This document shows positions 38,822 to 48,987 of a stretch of DNA of 64,000 nucleotides, piece by piece. The translations under genes and the position numbers were made by a program. Origin of the DNA: Anticarsia gemmatalis. Lineage: Eukaryota > Arthropoda > Insecta > Lepidoptera > Erebidae. The stretch lies in contig NC_134764.1 in NCBI RefSeq assembly GCF_050436995.1, forward strand, positions 1,426,001 through 1,490,000, read 5' to 3'. Position 1 is the first letter of the stretch, and every line of letters starts with the position of its first letter. The notes below the pieces were generated by a model. That model was not told where the DNA came from. It searched no databases and was given only the letters and a program-made list of their open reading frames with translations.

Positions 38822-38890
38822 TCATAAGATTCCAAACTAAGCAAAATTTGTCCAATGGAAACCAGACAACTGATAAATATACTTATATAA
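38822..38890. repeat. Dispersed repeat fragment shared with 2118-2195
   Basis: It shares ATTCCAAACTAAGCA, a GGAAACCA block, ACTGATAAA and ATACTTATAT with the earlier site. Confidence 0.6.
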
Positions 38891-39261
38891 ATAAAATACA
38901 CACCTTACCTTACCTTTTATGCACACACTTATAGGGATAAATAGTGACCACCTTAGTAGATTGACTTATCTTTGAATAAAATCTACTTCTGCGCTAAGTA
39001 CTTCAGATAAAAATAAATACATTAAGTACTGCAATATCAGAATAAGACCATAATTATGTACATTAACATTTGTTTCTTAGTTAATGAGAGTTATTATATC
39101 TTTTAGAACTGTAGTAGCGTGACAACTACAAATTTATAAATCTATTAATAAAATAATTCATTCCATGACCTCCTCGATAAGACAATACAAGAAATCTTTC
39201 CTAGAAACTTAGCAATGAACTCACGGTCAATATTATTTCTTTTGGTAAGTAGCTGTTGTTT

Positions 39262-39462
39262 ACTACAGGAACTACTGGTGATTTGAAAAATTCTTTCAAT
39301 GTTAGATAGCCCATTTATCGAGGAAGGCTATAGGCTATATATCATCACGCTATGACCAAGGGGAGCAGAGTACAAGTAAAAAAATTTACAAAAACGGCAA
39401 AAATTTTGACCCATTCTGTCTCATAATATATGACGCAAGCGAAATTGCGCGGGTCAGCTAGT
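39262..39462 (-). repeat. Dispersed lepidopteran element, copy 3 of 6, 3'-truncated
   Basis: It is the reverse complement of the family starting CTAGCTGACCCGCGCAAT (39445-39462). It breaks off just after the CAGTAGTTCCTG block, so the AAAC tail and terminal TTCAGCTTTATA are missing. Confidence 0.8.
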
Positions 39463-40375
39463 TAAAAATAAACTATTTTGTACTGTTTATCAGTATCATA
39501 GTTTCCAATTTACGGCTTACAAGGAGTATAAGATAGGGTATCCGTTAAATAAACTGTCGGCTATTTCAACGACACTTCATTTTATGTAATATTTATGAAA
39601 TTATTTTTTCTATAGCTACTGCGTGACGATACTGACGCTAATGATCAATTGATATTTTTTTTATTAGAATCATATTTTTATATTATATTCCTTGCATGTA
39701 CGTGTGCATTGTGAATACCTAGTCCCTGCTCAAAATAAATATCATCTTATTTCTTTCTTTAAAGTCGTTGCCTCATATCTGCTGTTGTTCGTATATGTAC
39801 ACCGTTCTTCCCTCCCGTGAGTCCAGCACATAACACTACCGCGCCTTATTCAAGATCACATAATGGGATGGATATATGGGTTACAGTCGGTCAGCCCGTC
39901 ACGGCACAACAATGAAATGTAATATCTTGTGCCACCCCTGATCCTAGCACAAAGGCACACAATAACGCTTTCAATAAGACGCTTTAAACTGTTTATGAAT
40001 TGGGATATTAGTGTATGTTTATTAGCGAAGAACTTACTTACGGGAGATCGCCAAACTTTCCGATTTTCGTGCGATGTCACGTTTTTTATGTGCAAAATGC
40101 ATGGCTTGAGGGACACCAACTAGTTCAATTTTCAGAAACTATGTGTGTTCTTGTAAGTTTTTATTAGGTCAGGCAAATCGTCGTCTTTGCAAGTGCAAGA
40201 TATGGTCAAATACTCCAAATCTAGGAAACAACTACTTTTCCAAATTACCGATAGTATTCTTCATTACGAAGTAAGAATTCGACTTCCTAGTAGGTTAATT
40301 CGTAAAAAAACCTCCTGAAATAAAAAATAGAAAATAAAAAATCTTGTAACGCTTAGAGACTTAATTACACATACA
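39463..40375. other. No gene supported
   Basis: A patch at about 39850-40125 stays open on both strands and is less AT-rich than its surroundings, but neither peptide resembles a family I know and there are no splice or promoter signals that would decide it. Confidence 0.35.
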
Positions 40376-40445
40376 TGTAGCTGTTCCGTATGGGTATCGA
40401 ACCCATGACCTTGCGACACAGTAGAGAGCAACCATTGCGACACTT
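40376..40445 (-). mobile_element. tRNA-derived SINE fragment, head only
   Basis: The minus strand reads B box GGGTTCGATACCC with flanking TATGGAACAG-type sequence. The A-box part is degenerate and the body and tail are absent. Confidence 0.55.
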
Positions 40446-40989
40446 CTTAAAAGTACTAAAATAGATGATAAGCTATTAATATGAAAAGCATTAAAAATCC
40501 AGATTCTACCATTTATAGTAAAGGAAAGGTCATACTCGATTCGAAATGAGAAAAGTTTGAAACGAAATCCACTGTTGACGAGTCAATATTAACTACAGAA
40601 CAGCAAACTTCTGTATTACCGTCACTTATTCAATCCGTCTTCTAAAATAGACCTTATGTCCTAAGGAATAAAGTCTACATACTTGCTTGAAAGAGTTTAA
40701 CAGTGATAGATGGAAGTTGGTGTTTCATTGGAGTTCCGATGAAGTTTTTTCTAATAAGGTTCGTTGCAATAGCATATTCCTATTCTGTGAGTTTGGAGTT
40801 TATTTTATCTGCATTTCTCTTTGAATGGGTGCTTATCGTAGTATTAAATGTTTCTTTAGGCATGTAAGGATGCAAAAATGCTTGCAATTATTAGTCCATA
40901 AAATTGTAAATGGAACATATGTACATTCAGGAAAGGTAGGATGGACGGTAAGATTTGGTTTGTAAAATTTCAAACTCTCTTTTATAATA

Positions 40990-41085
40990 ATTGTTTCGGA
41001 TCTGATTATGCTTTCTGTTCGTTGTTTGGTTAAGTCTCCGCGACACAAGAGCAATTCTTAGTGCGCAAGTTGTCTTATAAAAAAC
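40990..41085 (+). mobile_element. tRNA-derived SINE fragment, 5'-truncated
   Basis: It contains TTGTTTCGGATCTGATTATG, CGTTGTTTG, and CGCGACACAAGAGCAATTCT followed by TAGTGCGCAAGTTGTCTTAT and A-rich sequence. It is the 3' half of the SINE at 35845-36108, on the plus strand. 5' truncation fits reverse-transcription-based insertion. Confidence 0.75.
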
Positions 41086-41787
41086 ATAACTTCGAAAGTC
41101 ATTGGTGTGATACCTCGCGTTCGAACCTAAAACCACTAGCATGGGAAGTGCCAATAGTCCTATATCGATAATCATATTTACAATATACTTGAATATGATT
41201 GCTTGTTTAAAATATTTTATGTCTAGATAACCTACGCAAAATAAACCTTGTTATCAACAATATTTCCGTTTACATAACATTGATAAATTATTGCTAATTA
41301 CTTAAGTTGTTCATACTAGTAGTATTCGTAACTTTTCGTGAATTAATATTTATTTATTTTATAATTTTCAATTAACATAAATACTATTACATTATACAAA
41401 ACTGAACTATAAATATTAACAAATAACAAAATATTTACAATTATACAATATATTTACAATATAAAATATGCATACAAAAGGAGTGCGTCACGCGTCGTAG
41501 AATTTCTCCTCACCATCGTCGACTGGTAACGTAATTTATTTTGATTTATTACTTATCCACTGCTGAGTGGACCTCTCCTTCAAAGAAGCGCGAATGGTTA
41601 GACTTCGAGTCAATTCTTTAGCAGGTTAAACTTTAATTTTTTACCACAATAAACCAAATCGGACTAGCCGCTTCTAACGAACAGCAATTGGTTTAAGTAC
41701 GAAAAACAGTAATATGTTGTCTTAAGTATTGAACTTTCGACTTCTTACTATTGTTCGTTATATATAAACAAAAACTATATAAGGTTA
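41086..41787. other. AT-rich DNA, no gene seen
   Basis: Very AT-rich between 41340 and 41470. A short GC-richer patch follows at 41480-41530. No gene is supported. Confidence 0.4.
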
Positions 41788-42062
41788 CTAGCTGACCCGC
41801 GCAACTTCGCTTGCGTCACATAAGAGAGACTGGGTCAAAATTTTCCCCGTTTTTGAAACATTTTTAATTGCTACTCTGCTCCTATTGGTAGTAGCGTGAT
41901 GATATATATCCTATAACCTTCCTCGATTAATGGACTATCCAACACTGAAAAAATTTTTCAAATCGGACCAGTAGTTCCTGAGATTAGCGCGTTCAAACAA
42001 ACAAACAAACAAACAATCAAACAAACAAACAAACTCTTCAGCTTTATAATATTAGTATAGAT
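41788..42062 (+). repeat. Dispersed lepidopteran element, copy 4 of 6
   Basis: Full-length form with CTAGCTGACCCGCG start, interrupted AAAC tail (one AATC unit) and CTTCAGCTTTATAATATTAG end. It lies about 250 bp upstream of gene A. Confidence 0.85.
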
Positions 42063-42245
42063 TAATCGTAGGAATTAAAAACGATTAACAAACATTAGAT
42101 GGTATAATCATATGTATGTGTAGTCATAAATATGTATTTACATTCATACAGTTTCTATTTACGATCCGTGACAAACAAACAGACTGATAAAACTACTTCA
42201 AATATAGACACGAACTCGACGATATAATTAATTCAGAGCTATCGT

Positions 42246-42280
42246 GTATATAGCGACGAGATTCCACGCTATCGTTAGTT
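42246..42280 (+). promoter_or_regulatory. Putative core promoter of SDR gene A
   Basis: GTATATAGCG (about 42245-42254) is a TATA-like box, and a GTTAGTT initiator-like sequence follows about 30 bp later, some 40 bp before the start codon at 42314. Inferred from position and motif only. Confidence 0.4.
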
Positions 42281-42313
42281 CTCGATCGCACGCTATACAA
42301 GACGTTTGATACA

Positions 42314-43051
42314 ATGTTTAAAAACAAAGTTGTTATAGTGACGGGAGCCACAGCAGGCATTGGAGAAGTGACAGCCGAATTATTCGCCAAGGAAGGTGCA
42401 AATGTAGCAGTAGTTGGGAGAAACGAAGCGAAACTCAAGGAAGTTGTTCAAAAGTGCTCAAAATATGCCGAAGCGTTTGGAATCAAAGCTGATATAAGCA
42501 AAGATCAAGATGTTGATACTATAGTGAAGAAAACTGTTGATATATTCGGAAAGCTTGATATCCTGGTCAATAATGCAGGCATACTTAGAGAAGCAAGTGT
42601 TTTAGATGAGAGTTTCTTAGACGTGTTTGATGAAGTACTAAATGTGAATACTCGAGCCCCAGCCCGTCTCACACGTCACGCCATACCACACATAATAAAA
42701 ACTAAAGGAAACATTGTCAACGTGTCCAGTGTAGCCGCTATTTGTACCACAAGGCCGAATTTTGCTGCGTATAGAACTTCAAAGGCTGCTTTAAACCATT
42801 TTACGAGATGCTGTGCGTATGAATTGGGGAAATATGGAGTGAGAGTGAATACTGTAAGCCCTGGTCCGGTAAAAACGAATATATTTGATGCAGTGGGGTC
42901 TAATGCTGATGCTTTAGTTAATGAGACGTTACTCGGGAGGGTTTCTGAAACACAAGAGATTGCAGATATCATCCTGTATATGGCTAGTGATAAAGCAAAG
43001 AGTATTACAGGTTCTGATTATGTTATTGACAACGGTATTGTTTTAGCGTAG
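42314..43051 (+). CDS. SDR gene A: FabG-like short-chain dehydrogenase/reductase
   Basis: A complete single-exon gene of 245 aa, the normal length for a classical SDR. It should interconvert an alcohol and a ketone or aldehyde with a nicotinamide cofactor, probably in the cytosol since there is no signal peptide or membrane segment. The Rossmann motif TGATAGIG lies at residues 10-17. Arg at the end of the second beta strand (VVGRN, about 35-37) points to NADP(H). NNAG is at 86-89, the catalytic Ser at about 139, Tyr153 and Lys157 form YxxxK, and PGPV is at 183-186. The C-terminal motif is TGSDYVIDNG. A and B are the most divergent plus-strand members and lack the shared promoter of C-F. Substrate unknown; family assignment is firm. 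Confidence 0.95.
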   Translation: MFKNKVVIVTGATAGIGEVTAELFAKEGANVAVVGRNEAKLKEVVQKCSKYAEAFGIKADISKDQDVDTIVKKTVDIFGKLDILVNNAGILREASVLDESFLDVFDEVLNVNTRAPARLTRHAIPHIIKTKGNIVNVSSVAAICTTRPNFAAYRTSKAALNHFTRCCAYELGKYGVRVNTVSPGPVKTNIFDAVGSNADALVNETLLGRVSETQEIADIILYMASDKAKSITGSDYVIDNGIVLA

Positions 43052-43350
43052 TTTGTTTATCAAATTTTATTTTTAACCTGTTTGAACTCTTGCCAAAATA
43101 CTAAACTGAATCTGTTTTATGTGTGATAGAAATGGATGTTAGAAAACTACTTATAAATGTACTGATGTATAAATATATGAATCTGAATTAAAATGATTTT
43201 CAAGATTGTGTTTGTGTCTACATTTATTTGTTTGGCCTATTCGTATATAAAATAGCAAACCCTACTTTGTTTAGAATATATTAATAAAGAGATTTATGTC
43301 AGTTTGGTTATTAGAAATATAAATGTTGACTAAAGTGTTGTAACTTTTTT

Positions 43351-43610
43351 TTTACCCGTCGATCCTCGACCGCTGGGCAAGGGTCTCCCCCCAAAATGAG
43401 AGAGAGGTTAGGCCTTGAGTCCACCACGCTAGCCAAGTGGGGGTTATTGACTTCGCATGCCCTCAAGAAATATGTAAAACAATTTTAAGGCGAGATAATC
43501 ATTTCGATGTTTGCCTTCACCGTTAGAGCAAGTTATTATTGTTTCGGAAAGACATTGGTGTTCTGCCTCGGGTTCGAACTGCTAACCATTTACGTGAGAG
43601 GTACCAACTT
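43351..43610 (+). repeat. Interspersed repeat, longest copy with GTCCACCACGCTAGCC core
   Basis: It contains CTGGGCAAGGGTCTCC, GAGAGAGGTTAGGCCTTGAG, TCCACCACGCTAGCCAAG, GACTTCGCATGCCCTCAAG, CCTTCACCGTTAGAGCAAG and a tRNA-B-box-like CTCGGGTTCGAACTGC. This is a common lepidopteran repeat. Shorter copies lie at 2280 and 31621. Class not certain. Confidence 0.7.
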
Positions 43611-43949
43611 AAACCACACAACAATTGGTTCCTTAAAAGTAGTTAAAATTGTATTTAGGTTTTTTGCAGTACAAAACATTAACTGAATGCAAGATATTCT
43701 CCTTGCTTTTTAATAATCTTTACCCTAATAACCTAATAAAGAACATAAGTAAGTACATCTTATTGACAGACGATAACACTATAATCACTTTGATAAGAAA
43801 TAACAAGATGAAAACTTATGTCAAACAATGTTTATACTATCCTCTTATCAACTTCGAGATAGCAATGACATTGAATTCTTATACAAACTGAAATGAAGCA
43901 ATTAACAATGGGATTAGCGAACATGCATTTTAACTGCCTCTGTGGGTGG

Positions 43950-44100
43950 TAATGTAAAAGAATGCTGCTCATGAAGTATTGGGTTCCTTTCCTGGGTCGG
44001 TCAAAGTGTTATTTATCTTTTCAATGAGATGTCAAAACGTGGGTGATTTTCCTCACCTCTGCCTACACTTTTGGATAAAACAGGCTTGATGTTGTGTTTG
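43950..44100 (+). mobile_element. Decayed SINE-like repeat
   Basis: TTCCTGGGTCGGTCAAAGTG near the start and CACCTCTGCCTACACTTTTG plus GATAAAACAGGCTTGATG near the end match, in order, a SINE type I recognise from many moth genomes. It is heavily mutated and has no tail left. Confidence 0.5.
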
Positions 44101-45050
44101 AAGGAATTACACCTTGGTTTGCTTGTCGTTTTAATCGTACACTGGCCGACAGTCAGCTTGTGATCATAGTCTATGTAAAAAGCAGAAAAAAACGCGAGAC
44201 TCGAAAAATTAGACTAATTTTATAATTTAAGTATACTGATTTTAACGGTAAAGGTTTGGACTACCGCTGAAGTAACGGGCACGATTGCTGAGATTTTTGT
44301 TAGAATATAATTTATATGCTTAATTGTAACATAATATTCCTATGTTTCGAGACTTGCTCGATGTGTGTAAGAGGCTCATCTACTCTGGAACCTACTGATC
44401 TGGAAATGGCACTAATATTTGTTTCATGTTCCAATTGATTGATGTTTCTAATGATGTGTGTGAATTACGTGTTTCACAGCAACCTACGCAATTTTAATCA
44501 TAGATATTAGAAATTAATACATATTCAATAAGGTATTTACTACACTTTTTAAAATTTTATCCTTTAAATTGCGGCAGTCATTTTCCTATTACTTATAGTC
44601 TTTTAAATAGTTTAATTATATAATTATTTGAAAACAAGGTCAGTATTGTTTAACTCAGATGATTGTAAAACATGCTATCTTAACAGCTAACTCATCGTTT
44701 ACGTATCGAGTGTCATATTATTACCAGTACTCAATCATTTATCACAATAAGTCGACTCTACATGACTTGGAGTTGTCTAACACTAGTCAATACCCGCAGC
44801 TTTGCCTGAAAAAATGAAAATTTGCCTGCATATAGATAAATTAAACTTGCATTGTTTTACATCTCACATTATATAATGTTAATTATCTAAATATTTTAAG
44901 CTGTTTTACACAAAACAAAGACAAACAAACATATTTTAAGATTAGTGTGGTAACAACGACAATGATAAATGGATAAAATGCAATGACTGTTATTAGTATA
45001 TCACGAAATAAACGTTAATTCATGTTTCCTTGACATTCGTCTGAATGTTT
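44101..45050. other. Intergenic between SDR A and B
   Basis: AT-rich, no gene or relic of an SDR gene seen. Confidence 0.45.
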
Positions 45051-45051
45051 T

Positions 45052-45092
45052 TATAAGCAATAAACTCTGATAGCATACGTTCAGTCTGCAAA
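45052..45092 (+). promoter_or_regulatory. Core promoter of SDR gene B
   Basis: TATAAG at 45052-45057 is followed 29 bp later by TCAGTC at 45081, a good match to the arthropod initiator TCAGT. The start codon is at 45093, so the 5' leader would be only about 10 nt. Motif and spacing are clear; use is inferred. Confidence 0.6.
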
Positions 45093-45830
45093 ATGTTTTC
45101 CAACAAAGTAGTACTCATCACCGGTGGAGGCTCCGGCATCGGCGCAGGCACAGCCGAGTGCTTCGCTAAAGAAGGAGCCAATATCGCCATCGTAGGAAGA
45201 ACCGAAGCAAATCTTCGAGATGTAGCAAAACGCTGCGAAAATCATGGAGCTAAAGTACTCGTTATCAAAGCAGATATATCAAAACAAGAAGAAGTTGAAA
45301 CAATAGTTAAACAAACTGTGGACAGATTTGGTAAACTCGATGTACTTGTCAATAATGCTGGCATCCTGAAAATTGCAACAATAAACGATGGAAACATGAT
45401 GGCCGTGTACGATGACGTCATGAATACGAATCTCCGTGCAGCTGTACAATTAACACATTTGGCTGCACCACATCTTAAAGAAACAAAAGGTAGTGTTACC
45501 AACGTGTCAAGTATCGCATCAAAAATGGTCTCGAATACTGGAATCAGTGCCTATTCTATTTCAAAAGCCGGTATGGATCATTTCACCAAATTTGCCGCTG
45601 CAGAACTTTCTCCGTTTGATGTAAGAGTGAATGCCGTTAATCCAGGTCCTGTTGCTACCAAAATGATTCATTCTGGTCTGCCAGAGGACTTGGCAAATAA
45701 AATACAGAACGCTGGACGCGAAGCACAACCAGAAGAAGTAGGTGATTTGATTATGTATTTATCCAGTGACAAAGCCAAGAGTGTTACTGGGTCATGTGTT
45801 ATTATTGATGGCGGTTTTACGCTACTGTAG
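45093..45830 (+). CDS. SDR gene B: FabG-like short-chain dehydrogenase/reductase
   Basis: Complete intronless gene, 245 aa. TGGGSGIG at residues 10-17, IVGRT at about 33-37 (Arg, NADP type), NNAG at 87-90, Ser140, Tyr154 and Lys158 (YSISK), and NPGPV at 183-187. It is the only member that ends in the usual SDR form IDGG; A and C-I have DNG there. Its sequence between PGPV and the C-terminal beta strand differs strongly from the others, so its substrate is probably different. It is 347 bp upstream of C, and the promoter of C begins within that gap. Soluble oxidoreductase, physiological substrate unknown. Confidence 0.95.
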   Translation: MFSNKVVLITGGGSGIGAGTAECFAKEGANIAIVGRTEANLRDVAKRCENHGAKVLVIKADISKQEEVETIVKQTVDRFGKLDVLVNNAGILKIATINDGNMMAVYDDVMNTNLRAAVQLTHLAAPHLKETKGSVTNVSSIASKMVSNTGISAYSISKAGMDHFTKFAAAELSPFDVRVNAVNPGPVATKMIHSGLPEDLANKIQNAGREAQPEEVGDLIMYLSSDKAKSVTGSCVIIDGGFTLL

Positions 45831-46036
45831 ACATTTATTATCAGGCTCCAGATTAGTTAAGATAAAAATGTTACCGAGTGCATTTTTCTACAGAACTTTC
45901 AACTTAAATACACTTTCTGCAGTATGTAGGTTATCGTTATCTTATAATTTTGAAATCAAACTAATTTATACTTTCGATTACATTATGGATTTTACACAAC
46001 TACAAAAAAATAGTACAAAATATTACGACCGGTGTG

Positions 46037-46177
46037 TTATCTACGATAAACTGATATTTCATGACGGTAATAAATTAGATCTAATTAGCAGATACTACTT
46101 TATATGCCACTAAAAATTATTGCATAACTCAGTAGTGTTTCAACAGCTGAACTTTACACAAACAAAATAATACAATC
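46037..46177 (+). promoter_or_regulatory. Promoter of SDR gene C: GATA pair, TATA box, initiator
   Basis: TTATCT (46037-46042) and GATAA (46045-46049) form an inverted GATA pair, followed by TGATAT. TATATG is at 46101 and TCAGT at 46130. About 150 bp including the leader (GCATAAC to AATAATACAATC before ATG) is repeated upstream of D, E and F. GATA factors drive many gut and fat-body genes in insects; that link is inference. Confidence 0.6.
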
Positions 46178-46927
46178 ATGAGTTTTAAAGACAAAGTAGT
46201 TATAGTAACTGGTGGTAATGCTGGTATTGGAGCGACCACCGCTGAGGAGTTTGCGAAAGAAGGTGCTAAAGTCGTCATCGTTGGAAGAAACCAGGAAAAT
46301 CTGAACAAAGTTCAGAAAAGTTGTGAAGATCTCGGAGCTACTGTTCTTTCTATCAAAGCTGATATCACCAAAGACGAAGAAGCGAAGTCAGTCATCGACC
46401 AGACTGTTGACAAGTTCGGTAAAATCGACGTACTCGTGAACAACGCTGGATTATTGAAAAAGGTTGGGATCCTCGACGCTGACTACATGCAAGCTTATGA
46501 CGTCACCATGAACTTGAACATGCGAGCGCTGGCTTTACTCACGAACTTGGCAGCTCCTCATATTGTGAAAACTAAAGGAAATATCGTGAATATATCCAGT
46601 ATCGCTGGAAGTTACGTCGGTTTATCACACTACTCTACGTACAAACTATCGAAGGCTGCAGTGGACCATTTCACTCGGTGTATCGCGCTTGAGCTAGCTC
46701 CTCATGGTGTCAGAGTGAATGCTGTCAGTCCTGGACCAGTTCCTACAGATATCTTTGAAACTGCTGGTCTAAGGGGTGCTATAGATGTCCTGAAATGCGC
46801 GACTGCTTTAAACAAATCTGCTGAAACTAAGGAAGTGGCTGATATTATTTTATTCTTGGCAAGTGATAAGGCTGCTAGTGTGACTGGCTCTAACTACACT
46901 GTTGATAATGGTATGCTGTTGAAATAA
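46178..46927 (+). CDS. SDR gene C: FabG-like reductase, first of four recent copies
   Basis: Complete intronless gene, 249 aa. TGGNAGIG at residues 11-18, IVGRN with Arg37 (NADP type), NNAG at 88-91, catalytic Asn114, Ser141, Tyr155 and Lys159, PGPV at 185-188, VDNG near the end. C, D, E and F are nearly identical up to residue 143. Around residues 145-150 this copy reads SYVGLS, and at about 191-214 it has its own version of the loop that closes over the substrate in SDRs (LRGAIDVLKCA). An AATAAA signal follows at 47007. NADP-linked oxidoreductase of unknown substrate; copy-specific specificity is inferred from where the differences fall. Confidence 0.95.
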   Translation: MSFKDKVVIVTGGNAGIGATTAEEFAKEGAKVVIVGRNQENLNKVQKSCEDLGATVLSIKADITKDEEAKSVIDQTVDKFGKIDVLVNNAGLLKKVGILDADYMQAYDVTMNLNMRALALLTNLAAPHIVKTKGNIVNISSIAGSYVGLSHYSTYKLSKAAVDHFTRCIALELAPHGVRVNAVSPGPVPTDIFETAGLRGAIDVLKCATALNKSAETKEVADIILFLASDKAASVTGSNYTVDNGMLLK

Positions 46928-47006
46928 ATAATAAAAAAATCTCGCAAGATTTATAATAATATTGATTGGTTTGAGTACTTCTCATTGCAATGTCAAAAAC
47001 GTCAGA

Positions 47007-47012
47007 AATAAA
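47007..47012 (+). terminator. Polyadenylation signal of SDR gene C
   Basis: AATAAA 80 bp after the stop codon, in the context CAGAAATAAAT that recurs after D, E and F. Confidence 0.6.
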
Positions 47013-47037
47013 TCAATGATTAAATTTTAAGTTCTGT

Positions 47038-47240
47038 TTTTATTTCCAAACGACTTCAAAAAAGAAGCGTGTCAATTTGAGGTGATCTTTTTTAATGTAT
47101 GTTTCCCAATTATATTTTTAAACATATTTATTGTTTGAAAGGGCATACTTAGTTTCGAATTTGTTCCATAGTTATAATTTGTCACTTCGAATTTGTTCAA
47201 GGTCAAACTTCAAATATGCTTTTTAGAAGGTATGGTCCGA
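47038..47240 (+). repeat. Decayed interspersed repeat behind gene C
   Basis: ACGACTTCAAAAAAGAAG, AATGTATGTTTCCC and TTTGAAAGGGCATACTT follow the order of a repeat common in moths. Related remnants lie behind D (about 49060-49200, with GAGATCTGATGATGGAGTCA) and E (about 51605-51790), so the repeat was probably part of the duplicated unit. Confidence 0.5.
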
Positions 47241-47451
47241 CACATGATCATCCGATCAGAGTCTCATGATGGCAAACTGTGAAAACGTTCGTTTAGAATG
47301 GTCCCCAGTATGTTCCACCCTCCCATCTTACAACCCTGTAATATGTATAATTACACTTAAAAAAAGCCGGCCATAAAGATAATTAAGTAAAAAAAAAACA
47401 CCTTCAAGTAGTAAAAAGTAAGTAATTAATAATGAATATATTTGGATTCTA

Positions 47452-47582
47452 CAGTGCTTGGCCAGACTGAACACGCGGGTGCGGGCGCGGCGCGGTTGCG
47501 GTAACGCGCGCCCGCGTGTTCACTACGGACGCTGCAATAAGATTTCATTTGTTTTTCGCGTATTCAGTCTGGGCAAGCCCTG
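47452..47582. mobile_element. GC-rich fold-back MITE between C and D
   Basis: The ends CAGTGCTTGGCCAGACTGAA (47452-47471) and the complement of TTCAGTCTGGGCAAGCCCTG (47563-47582) are TIRs of about 20 bp. An inner inverted pair, GAACACGCGGG and CCCGCGTGTTC, flanks a core made almost only of G and C with many CpG. CAG-CTG ends recall hAT elements, but I see no 8-bp target duplication. Confidence 0.7.
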
Positions 47583-47689
47583 TGTCCTCCAATAATCCCG
47601 CACCCAGACAATACTCGTATAGCAATCCAATAATACCTTATAAAATCGATATTATAAAAATATAATCTACAACAACCCACATCATAATT

Positions 47690-47835
47690 CTGTATAGGTG
47701 AAGCTGCAGCCAAATTACTCGCTTAATAAGAAACTAACGTAGTCATAGTAGACTGCTACGAAAAAACAGCAAGGAAAACTGCATAAGTAAGCAAAGTATT
47801 TGGTAGTAAAGTGCCTATTGTAAAAGCAGATATTT
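47690..47835 (+). pseudogene. SDR pseudogene fragment 1 (G/H type), between C and D
   Basis: About 146 bp align base by base with codons 14 to 63 of SDR gene H: GAAGCTGCAGCC, ACGTAGTCATAGTAGACTGC, ACGAAAAAACAGCAA, GTATTTGGTAGTAAAGTG and TAAAAGCAGATAT. Tandem stops (TAATAA at about 47724) and another in GCATAAGTA break the frame. Neither the start nor the catalytic half is present. It encoded the cofactor-binding part with the NAD-type Asp (VDC), like G and H. Two sister fragments occur between D and E and between E and F. Confidence 0.85.
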
Positions 47836-48025
47836 GTTGTACAGTCAGCTTGGGTAACTTTGAATCATTTGGGTAACATTGAACGTGGGAATTTAACAAG
47901 TTTCGATTATTTTTTTATATGAAACTAACACAATTGATAAAAGTTTGCAAAACTACAATGAATCTTTATCAATTGTTAACAAACTTCAATTTTTTTTTGT
48001 AATCAGATATTGTCGTGGCGGTATG

Positions 48026-48157
48026 TTATCTACGATAAACTGATATTTCAGAACGATCATAAATTAAGTCTCATTATTTGATAGTACTATATATGCTAAC
48101 AAAAAATATTGCATAACGTAGTTGTACTTCTACAGCTGAACGGGAAATAATACAATC
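48026..48157 (+). promoter_or_regulatory. Promoter of SDR gene D
   Basis: TTATCT (48026-48031) and GATAA (48034-48038), then TGATAT, a TATATATG box at about 48089 and the leader ending AATAATACAATC before ATG. It is a copy of the promoter of C; the initiator has changed from TCAGT to CGTAGT. Confidence 0.55.
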
Positions 48158-48907
48158 ATGAGTTTTAAAGACAAAGTAGTTATAGTAACTGGCGGTAATG
48201 CTGGTATTGGAGCGACCACCGCTGAGGAGTTTGCGAAAGAAGGTGCTAAAGTCGTCATCGTTGGAAGAAACCAGGAAAATCTGAACAAAGTCCAGAAAAG
48301 TTGCGAAGATATCGGAGCTACTGTTCTTTCTATCAAAGCTGATATCACCAAAGATGAAGAAGCGAAGTCAGTCATCGACCAGACTGTTGACAAGTTCGGT
48401 AAAATCGACGTACTCGTGAACAATGCTGGATTATTGAAAAAGGTTGGGATCCTCGACGCTGACTACATGCAAGCTTATGACGTCACCATGAACTTGAACA
48501 TGCGAGCGCTGGCTTTACTCACGAACTTGGCGGCTCCTTATATTGTGAAAACTAAAGGAAACATCGTGAACGTATCCAGTATTGCTGGAAGTTACGTCGG
48601 CTCAACTCACTATTCTACGTACAAACTGTCGAAGGCTGCAGTGGACCATTTCACTCGGTGTATCGCACTTGAGTTAGCTGTTCATGGTGTAAGAGTGAAT
48701 GCTGTTAGTCCTGGACCGGTTCCTACAGAGATCTTTGGAACTGCGGGTGTGAACAGTAGTATAGATGATCTGAAAAAGGGGACTGCTTTGAACAAACTAG
48801 CTGAAACTAAGGAAGTGGCTGATATTATTCTATTTTTGGCGAGTGATAAGGCTGCTAGTGTGACTGGCTCTAACTACACTGTTGATAATGGTAAGCTGTT
48901 GAAATAA
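48158..48907 (+). CDS. SDR gene D: FabG-like reductase, second tandem copy
   Basis: Complete intronless gene, 249 aa, with all catalytic residues (Asn114, Ser141, Tyr155, Lys159), TGGNAGIG and Arg37. Compared with C it has one change in the first 120 residues (Leu52 to Ile) and then YIV for HIV, SYVGST at 145-150, LAVHG at about 172-176 and a rewritten lid (TEIFGTAGVNSSIDDLKKG, about 190-208). It ends GKLLK where the sisters have GMLLK. AATAAA lies at 48982. Same expected chemistry as C, with probably altered substrate preference. Confidence 0.95.
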   Translation: MSFKDKVVIVTGGNAGIGATTAEEFAKEGAKVVIVGRNQENLNKVQKSCEDIGATVLSIKADITKDEEAKSVIDQTVDKFGKIDVLVNNAGLLKKVGILDADYMQAYDVTMNLNMRALALLTNLAAPYIVKTKGNIVNVSSIAGSYVGSTHYSTYKLSKAAVDHFTRCIALELAVHGVRVNAVSPGPVPTEIFGTAGVNSSIDDLKKGTALNKLAETKEVADIILFLASDKAASVTGSNYTVDNGKLLK

Positions 48908-48981
48908 ATAAAGATTTTTTTCTCAAGATTTATAATATAGTGGTATGTTTGTGTTATTCGCATTTCGTAAAAAATGACAGA

Positions 48982-48987
48982 AATAAA
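48982..48987 (+). terminator. Polyadenylation signal of SDR gene D
   Basis: AATAAA 75 bp after the stop codon, overlapping AATAAATAAA. Confidence 0.6.

Noticed and set aside
39856..40123. Open frames on both strands of the same stretch
   Set aside because: Open frames on both strands often reflect composition. Neither peptide was recognised.
42676..42972. Antisense frames within the SDR genes (also 45242, 48130, 50712, 52684, 56275, 56665, 57616, 58126 and 59653)
   Set aside because: They mirror the codon pattern of the real genes on the other strand and have no own motifs.
45766..46113. 115-codon plus-strand frame overlapping the end of SDR B
   Set aside because: It is a shifted frame of the end of B that continues into the promoter of C. 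B explains the coding signal.
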